From: Tragulus kanchil
Lineage: Eukaryota; Chordata; Mammalia; Artiodactyla; Tragulidae
DNA: 64,000 bases
Direction: 5' to 3'
Assembly: GCA_022376925.1 (NCBI GenBank)
Contig: JAIOJX010000003.1
Location: forward strand, 33,676,874 to 33,740,873
Shown here: piece by piece, positions 58,736 through 64,000 of the stretch
Layout: each line of letters opens with the position of its first letter
Position numbering within the stretch: the stretch's first letter is position 1
Program-made: the position numbers and the translations under genes
The notes under the pieces: generated by a model
Databases searched by the model: none
What the model was told of the DNA's origin: nothing
The model's input: only the letters and a program-made list of their open reading frames with translations

Positions 58736-59227
58736 ATCTTTTTTTAGTTAAAAACAAGGTAAAATAGCATTTAAGAAGATGAATAAAATTTTTGAGAGAG
58801 ATAATCGGTCATTAAGTTTAGAATTTTTGTAGTTTATTTATAAGAAGAATAACGTTCAAATTTTTAGGAATTTATAGAGAAAAAAGGTCATGGTAACACT
58901 CAAGTTCACTCAATTCTACAATAAATACTGTCTGCCCTATCAATCATTGTTTTCTGCAAAGAAAAACAAAACTCCTAATACAACCATAACCCCATATCTA
59001 TCACATTAGTGTATCATGTAAAATGAACTAATGAAATAAAAACACATAAATATCCCCCAAATGTTTATACTCTAAGAAGATTTTCCCAAGTACCAAAAGA
59101 ACTATTTATAAAGCAAAAATAAATCAGTGTGCATATAAAATTCTCAAAATGTTCTTCATTACAACCAATTTATTGAAAGTTCAATAAATACTAGGTTATA
59201 ATAGTGAGTTCTTCAATTACAACAATT

Positions 59228-59436
59228 ATCTGGCACGAGAAGATCCCACATACCACGGAGCGGTTGGACTGGTGTGTCCAATTACGAGCCAACACTGGAG
59301 CACGTGTGCCCAGAGCCGGTGCCCTGCAATGAGAGAGGCCACTGCGACGGGAAGCCCACACAGGCCAAGGAGTTAAGATGGATCAAAATAAATAAATGAA
59401 GGACAAATAAAAGAGGCCAAAATTAAAAAAAAAAAG
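59228..59436 (+). mobile_element. CHR-type SINE 3' part, duplicate copy
   Basis: Repeat of the right part of 58072-58356. It starts at ATCTGGCACGAG because the edge of duplication 21 lies inside the SINE. Confidence 0.88.
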
Positions 59437-59825
59437 AGAGAGAAAGAGAAGGGCAAGTATGGTATACTAACTCATATATATGAAATCTAGTAAGATCATA
59501 CTGATAAATACACATGCAGAGCATCCATGGAAAAAGTCATACAGGACAGACCTATGGACACTGGGAAGAGCAAAAAGTGGGCAAGAGATATGGAAAGAGT
59601 AACACGGAACTCTATACAATCATATGTAAAAGTGATAACTATGGTCAATACACTGTGGGACTAAGGGATCTTAACATGGGGGCTGTGAGACAGCCTGGAG
59701 GGGTGGGATGGGGGGAATGGCATATACATATGACTAATCTGGGATTATACATATCTGTAAACAGCAAAACTCTGTAAAAGCAAAAAAGCAAAATTTTTAA
59801 ATAAGGAAAAAAATAAAATAAATCT
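59437..59825 (+). mobile_element. L1 3' UTR, duplicate copy
   Basis: Repeat of the L1 end at 58345-58735 from serial duplication 21. Confidence 0.75.
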
Positions 59826-60299
59826 TTTTTTAGTTAAAAACAAGGTAAAATAGCATTTAAGAAGATGAATAAAATTTTTGAGAGAGATAATCGGTCATTA
59901 AGTTTAGAATTTTTGTAGTTTATTTATAAGAAGAATAACGTTCAAATTTTTAGGAATTTATAGAGAAAAAAGGTCATGGTAACACTCAAGTTCACTCAAT
60001 TCTACAATAAATACTGTCTGCCCTATCAATCATTGTTTTCTGCAAAGAAAAACAAAACTCCTAATACAACCATAACCCCATATCTATCACATTAGTGTAT
60101 CATGTAAAATGAACTAATGAAATAAAAACACATAAATATCCCCCAAATGTTTATACTCTAAGAAGATTTTCCCAAGTACCAAAAGAACTATTTATAAAGC
60201 AAAAATAAATCAGTGTGCATATAAAATTCTCAAAAATGTTCTTCATTACAACCAATTTATTGAAAGTTCAATAAATACTAGGTTATAATAGTGAGACCT

Positions 60300-60530
60300 T
60301 TACCATTTAACTCATTTAATCTTCACAATGAATCTGTAGATTGCTAGACTGTTACACCCATTGGATAAACCAAAAGTCAAAAAAAAAAAAAAAAAATCAA
60401 ACTAATCAAACCAAAACAACCCTAATCATCTAGAGACTTAGAATAATTTGCCGAACATCACAACAAACACCGCAACAGCTAGGAAGGCTAAAGCTGTGAA
60501 TCAAATTCAAGCAATGCGGCTGCACACCTA
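60300..60530 (+). mobile_element. MIR SINE with an A-rich run inside
   Basis: TTAACTCATTTAATCTTCACAATGAATCTG..TTACACCCATTGGATAAAC, then after an A run AGAGACTTAGAATAATTTGCCGAACATCACA..AGCTAGGAAGG. MIR order, diverged. Confidence 0.7.
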
Positions 60531-61274
60531 CTTTATAGTTTAAAAAGAAAAGAAATTTTGTCACAGAAAATCTGAGTTGTGATATAATACATTTTGAATT
60601 TTAGGAAGAACAAGCGAAGTATTACCCCACCTTCTAGGAGCTTCAACAGAGTTATTTCCTCTGTACTTCAGTCTCTCTATATAAAGTTCTAAATGCAGTG
60701 AAAATCCTCACAGAACTGTGAAATAATATTTGAAAATCACTTAGCATAATGCCAAATACACAAAAGGCATTTAACAAACACTGAAATACACCCTTCTTCC
60801 CTTTTATCTAATATATTTTATTTTATAAATTCAAAAACAGGAATTATGTGGTACTCTCAGACAGTATAATTAGTGGTCACTAAAGAACTTCTTAAAATAT
60901 GCAATGGGGAACAAGAGGTCAATTTACTTCATTGCTGTTTGGATGTGTCTTGGTAAGTGATTGTACTGGTAAAACACTTTTAGGAGTTCATAAACATATT
61001 AGAAGTTTTAAGAAAATGGTATAAACAACCCTAAAATCATCTCTAGTTAAGAAGACAATTTGTTTTGCAACACTGGGGGAAAATGACGCCTGTCAGTCCA
61101 GTAAACAACGAACGCTGCCCACCATCACGTCACTAGCCAAAACGCCAAGCGCCATTCAGCACACCCTGAGAGGAACTCAGGGTGAGAAAAAGAGGATACA
61201 GGCCCTAGATAGTTAAGAAGCATATTTTGAAGAATAATTTCAATGAGCCCAGACTTTAGCATCACCCACACACA

Positions 61275-61490
61275 GGGGTTCCTAGGTGGCACAGTAGTAA
61301 AGAATCCACCTGCTATGCAGGAGACACAGGAGGAACTGGTTCAATTCCAGGGTCGGGAAGATCCCCTGGAGCAAGAAATGGTAACCCATTACAGTATTCT
61401 TGCCTGGAAAATTCCACAGACAGACAAGCCTGGGGGGCCAAAGTCCATAGGGTCACAAAGATTCAGACACAAATGCGCGACTAAGCACAC
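61275..61490 (+). mobile_element. Bov-tA SINE
   Basis: GGGGTTCCTAGGTGGCACAGTAG head to TTCAGACACAAATGCGCGACTAAGC. It contains GGTTCAATTCCAGGGTCGGGAAGATCCCCTGGAG. Confidence 0.9.
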
Positions 61491-62439
61491 ATACCAGTAT
61501 CAAAAGGGACTAAAATCCTTAGCTTAAGATGCCTATTTTTGTGTTTAACAGTGTTCTTTTCATGTTCTACTACTCCCCCACCCTTCTCCAGCAAAAACTC
61601 CTATGAAAAAACAAATAAAAAAAAAAAACTCCTATGTATCCTGCCTTCTCCCTAACTTCTTAGGACAATAGCTCAGACCTATCTGAGAGGCTATCTCCTG
61701 GGGGCGGTAGTCCTCAGTAAGATCCCCAAATAAAACATAACTCACAAGTTTTAGGTTATGTGTCTTCCTTCAGTTGACAGCACCAAAGTTTATATAATAA
61801 AATTCACTCACAGAAAGTGAAGTTAAATAAGCACAAAGTCAACTTCATGTGCTTTTACATTGATTTACTTGTAGGACTGTTCTAAGTAAGCCCTGAATGA
61901 GCACCCTCTTGACAAGCAACACTCTGCCCTATGGGCAAAAAGCATCTTCTCGACTCCCACTACAAGGCAAACAGAATTTTTTATTTTTTTTAAATTCAAA
62001 CACAGGAATTATGTGGTACTCTCAGACAGTATAATTAGTGGTCACTAAAGAACTTCTTAAAATATGCAATGGGGAACAAGAGGTCAATTTACTTCATTGC
62101 TGTTTGGATGTGTCTTGGTAAGTGATTGTACTGGTAAAACACTTTTAGGAGTTCATAAACATATTAGAAGTTTTAAGAAAATGGTATAAACAACCCTAAA
62201 ATCATCTCTAGTTAAGAAGACAATTTGTTTTGCAACACTGGGGGAAAATGACGCCTGTCAGTCCAGTAAACAACGAACGCTGCCCACCATCACGTCACTA
62301 GCCAAAAACGCCAACGCCATTCAGCACACCCTGAGAGGAACTCAGGGTGAGAAAAAGAGGATACAGGCCCTAGATAGTTAAGAAGCATATTTTGAAGAAT
62401 AATTTCAATGAGCCCAGACTTTAGCATCACCCACACACA

Positions 62440-62655
62440 GGGGTTCCTAGGTGGCACAGTAGTAAAGAATCCACCTGCTATGCAGGAGACACAGGAGGAA
62501 CTGGTTCAATTCCAGGGTCGGGAAGATCCCCTGGAGCAAGAAATGGTAACCCATTACAGTATTCTTGCCTGGAAAATTCCACAGACAGACAAGCCTGGGG
62601 GGCCAAAGTCCATAGGGTCACAAAGATTCAGACACAAATGCGCGACTAAGCACAC
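62440..62655 (+). mobile_element. Bov-tA SINE, duplicate copy
   Basis: Repeat of 61275-61490 from serial duplication 22; the same 94-codon open frame recurs and is a SINE artefact. Confidence 0.9.
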
Positions 62656-64000
62656 ATACCAGTATCAAAAGGGACTAAAATCCTTAGCTTAAGATGCCTA
62701 TTTTTGTGTTTAACAGTGTTCTTTTCATGTTCTACTACTCCCCCACCCTTCTCCAGCAAAAACTCCTATGAAAAAACAAATAAAAAAAAAAAACTCCTAT
62801 GTATCCTGCCTTCTCCCTAACTTCTTAGGACAATAGCTCAGACCTATCTGAGAGGCTATCTCCTGGGGGCGGTAGTCCTCAGTAAGATCCCCAAATAAAA
62901 CATAACTCACAAGTTTTAGGTTATGTGTCTTCCTTCAGTTGACAGCACCAAAGTTTATATAATAAAATTCACTCACAGAAAGTGAAGTTAAATAAGCACA
63001 AAGTCAACTTCATGTGCTTTTACATTGATTTACTTGTAGGACTGTTCTAAGTAAGCCCTGAATGAGCACCCTCTTGACAAGCAACACTCTGCCCTATGGG
63101 CAAAAAAGCATCTTCTACGACTCCCACTACAAGGCACCCAGGAGAATTCCCAAGGCAGCCATCTTTGACCACATTTTAGGAGCAAAAGTTCCAGATGAGC
63201 AAGTTCAGAGAAATAAAGCACATACACTTAGAAATAGCCTACACTTAGTCATTTAGCCTATACAAGTGTATTTAGTACACAGAGTAATTAACATTACTAA
63301 ACAAATTATAGAGGTGTCAAAAAAAGGAAACCATTTTTCCATATTCTGCTACTAATATTGCAAATATAAACGAACTATGCTAAAAAGTTGAACATCCTAT
63401 ATAACAGCTCTGCCCTAATTCCTCACAAGAAACCACCCCCACTATCACATCAGATATGCAAATATGCTCCCCAGATTGACCAACTCTCTTCTTAAACCTC
63501 TCAACACATTATTCACATAACTACAATAAAAAGAATAACTACAGACACTTTTACATATGATCTCAGAAATAAAGCTTGGGAACTTATAAAACACATCAGT
63601 ATTTCAACTGCCCTACCTAACACCTTCAGTTTCATTTTTACAAAATTATAATATAGACTGAACAGATGCTCTGTGTCAACAGTAAAAGTCAAGAACTCCG
63701 TCAACAGTCTTAAACCAGTGTGGCATAGAACTTCCAATTCACTTTAAATATAACACTGTAATGTTTATATCTTTGGTGTCTCCACAGATTAACCTACATT
63801 GTGATGAAACAAAATTATTTTTAAGGCAGGACAAAAAAAATTTTAACAAACATTTTTCTGCTGTTTGAATCACTACCCTCTCCCTCCTTCCCCATTAACA
63901 TACATTATGCATTCATTACTGACTAGATTAGATCCTCATGGAAGACACAGCAACACCTGTTCACCTCCAGAAAAGCAATTTCTATCTGATGCCACCAAGG

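Larger units (their letters stand above)
58133..60293. repeat. Serial duplication 21 (offset ~1092)
   Basis: ATCTGGCACGAGAAGATCCC occurs near 58135 and 59228. The duplicated unit starts in the middle of a CHR SINE, showing that its edge ignores element boundaries. It ends at ATAATAGTGAG near 59206 and 60293. Confidence 0.92.
60829..63140. repeat. Serial duplication 22 (offset ~1165)
   Basis: GAATTATGTGGTACTCTCAG occurs at 60841 and 62006. The copies run to CTCCCACTACAAGGCA near 61971 and 63137. The left copy then has about 20 bases of T-rich filler before the junction. Confidence 0.92.
57439..64000. other. NDFIP2 intron 1 (partial)
   Basis: All sequence upstream of exon 2 to the window edge. 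It contains L1 pieces, CHR and Bov-tA SINEs, a MIR and duplications 21 and 22. 63140-64000 is unduplicated AT-rich DNA with no CpG island or exon 1. Confidence 0.75.

Noticed and set aside
1..64000. The serial duplications as a new amplification system or mobile element
   Set aside because: No shared sequence, terminal repeat, target motif or enzyme links the units. Their edges fall at random inside SINEs and introns, and the period is constant while the content is not. A technical cause explains everything seen.
63140..64000. NDFIP2 exon 1 or promoter
   Set aside because: The region is AT-rich with no CpG island, no frame joining exon 2 and no N-terminal NDFIP2 sequence.

Overview
The window is nuclear DNA from a ruminant, most likely a bovid. 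It is full of Bov-tA SINEs (with the Bov-A tail) and CHR-type tRNA-Glu SINEs, plus ruminant L1 3' ends, MIR, L2 and old LTRs. There is no bacterial, phage or organellar signal. The species cannot be fixed from the sequence alone.

Only one gene can be supported: NDFIP2, on the minus strand, encoding Nedd4 family-interacting protein 2, a three-pass Golgi/endosomal adaptor that recruits and activates NEDD4-family HECT ubiquitin ligases. Exons 2 to 7 were found by reading frame, splice sites and family sequence. In transcription order: exon 2 (57273-57438, second copy 56194-56359), exon 3 (50726-50859 and 49616-49749), exon 4 (47010-46917), exon 5 (31572-31448), exon 6 (25956-25890 and 24792-24726) and exon 7 with the stop codon (20846-20741 and 19754-19649). 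Together they encode the last 229 residues. Exon 1, normally GC-rich, is absent and should lie beyond base 64000. The 3'-terminal UTR exon probably lies between about 11.1 and 16.8 kb, with a candidate AATAAA on the minus strand at 11133-11138. Bases 1-11100 are downstream flank, mostly repeats.

The dominant anomaly is structural. About 22 times, unrelated sequence is repeated directly head to tail with an almost constant offset of about 1.05-1.17 kb. The copies are nearly identical, and the sequence just before several junctions is damaged (homopolymer noise, deletions). The period does not depend on content: exons, introns, SINEs and flank are all affected. Where these pairs abut closely, some segments occur three times. 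Coding exons of 166, 134 and 67 bp are doubled, and none of these lengths is a multiple of 3, so the doubled gene would be out of frame. The best reading is that overlapping contig or gap-fill ends were abutted without being merged, giving false duplications rather than a new biological system. The true locus is probably about 20 kb or more shorter than shown.

Layout: 1-11 kb downstream flank (LTR, L1, SINEs); 11-17 kb AT-rich probable 3' UTR; 17-20 kb L1 3' end and exon 7; 21-26 kb exon 6; 26-31 kb intron 5; 31.5 kb exon 5; 31.6-46.9 kb intron 4 (SINE-rich, MLT1-type LTR, CTCF-like motif); 46.9 kb exon 4; 49.6/50.8 kb exon 3; 56.3/57.4 kb exon 2; 57.4-64 kb part of intron 1 (L1 with a nested SINE).
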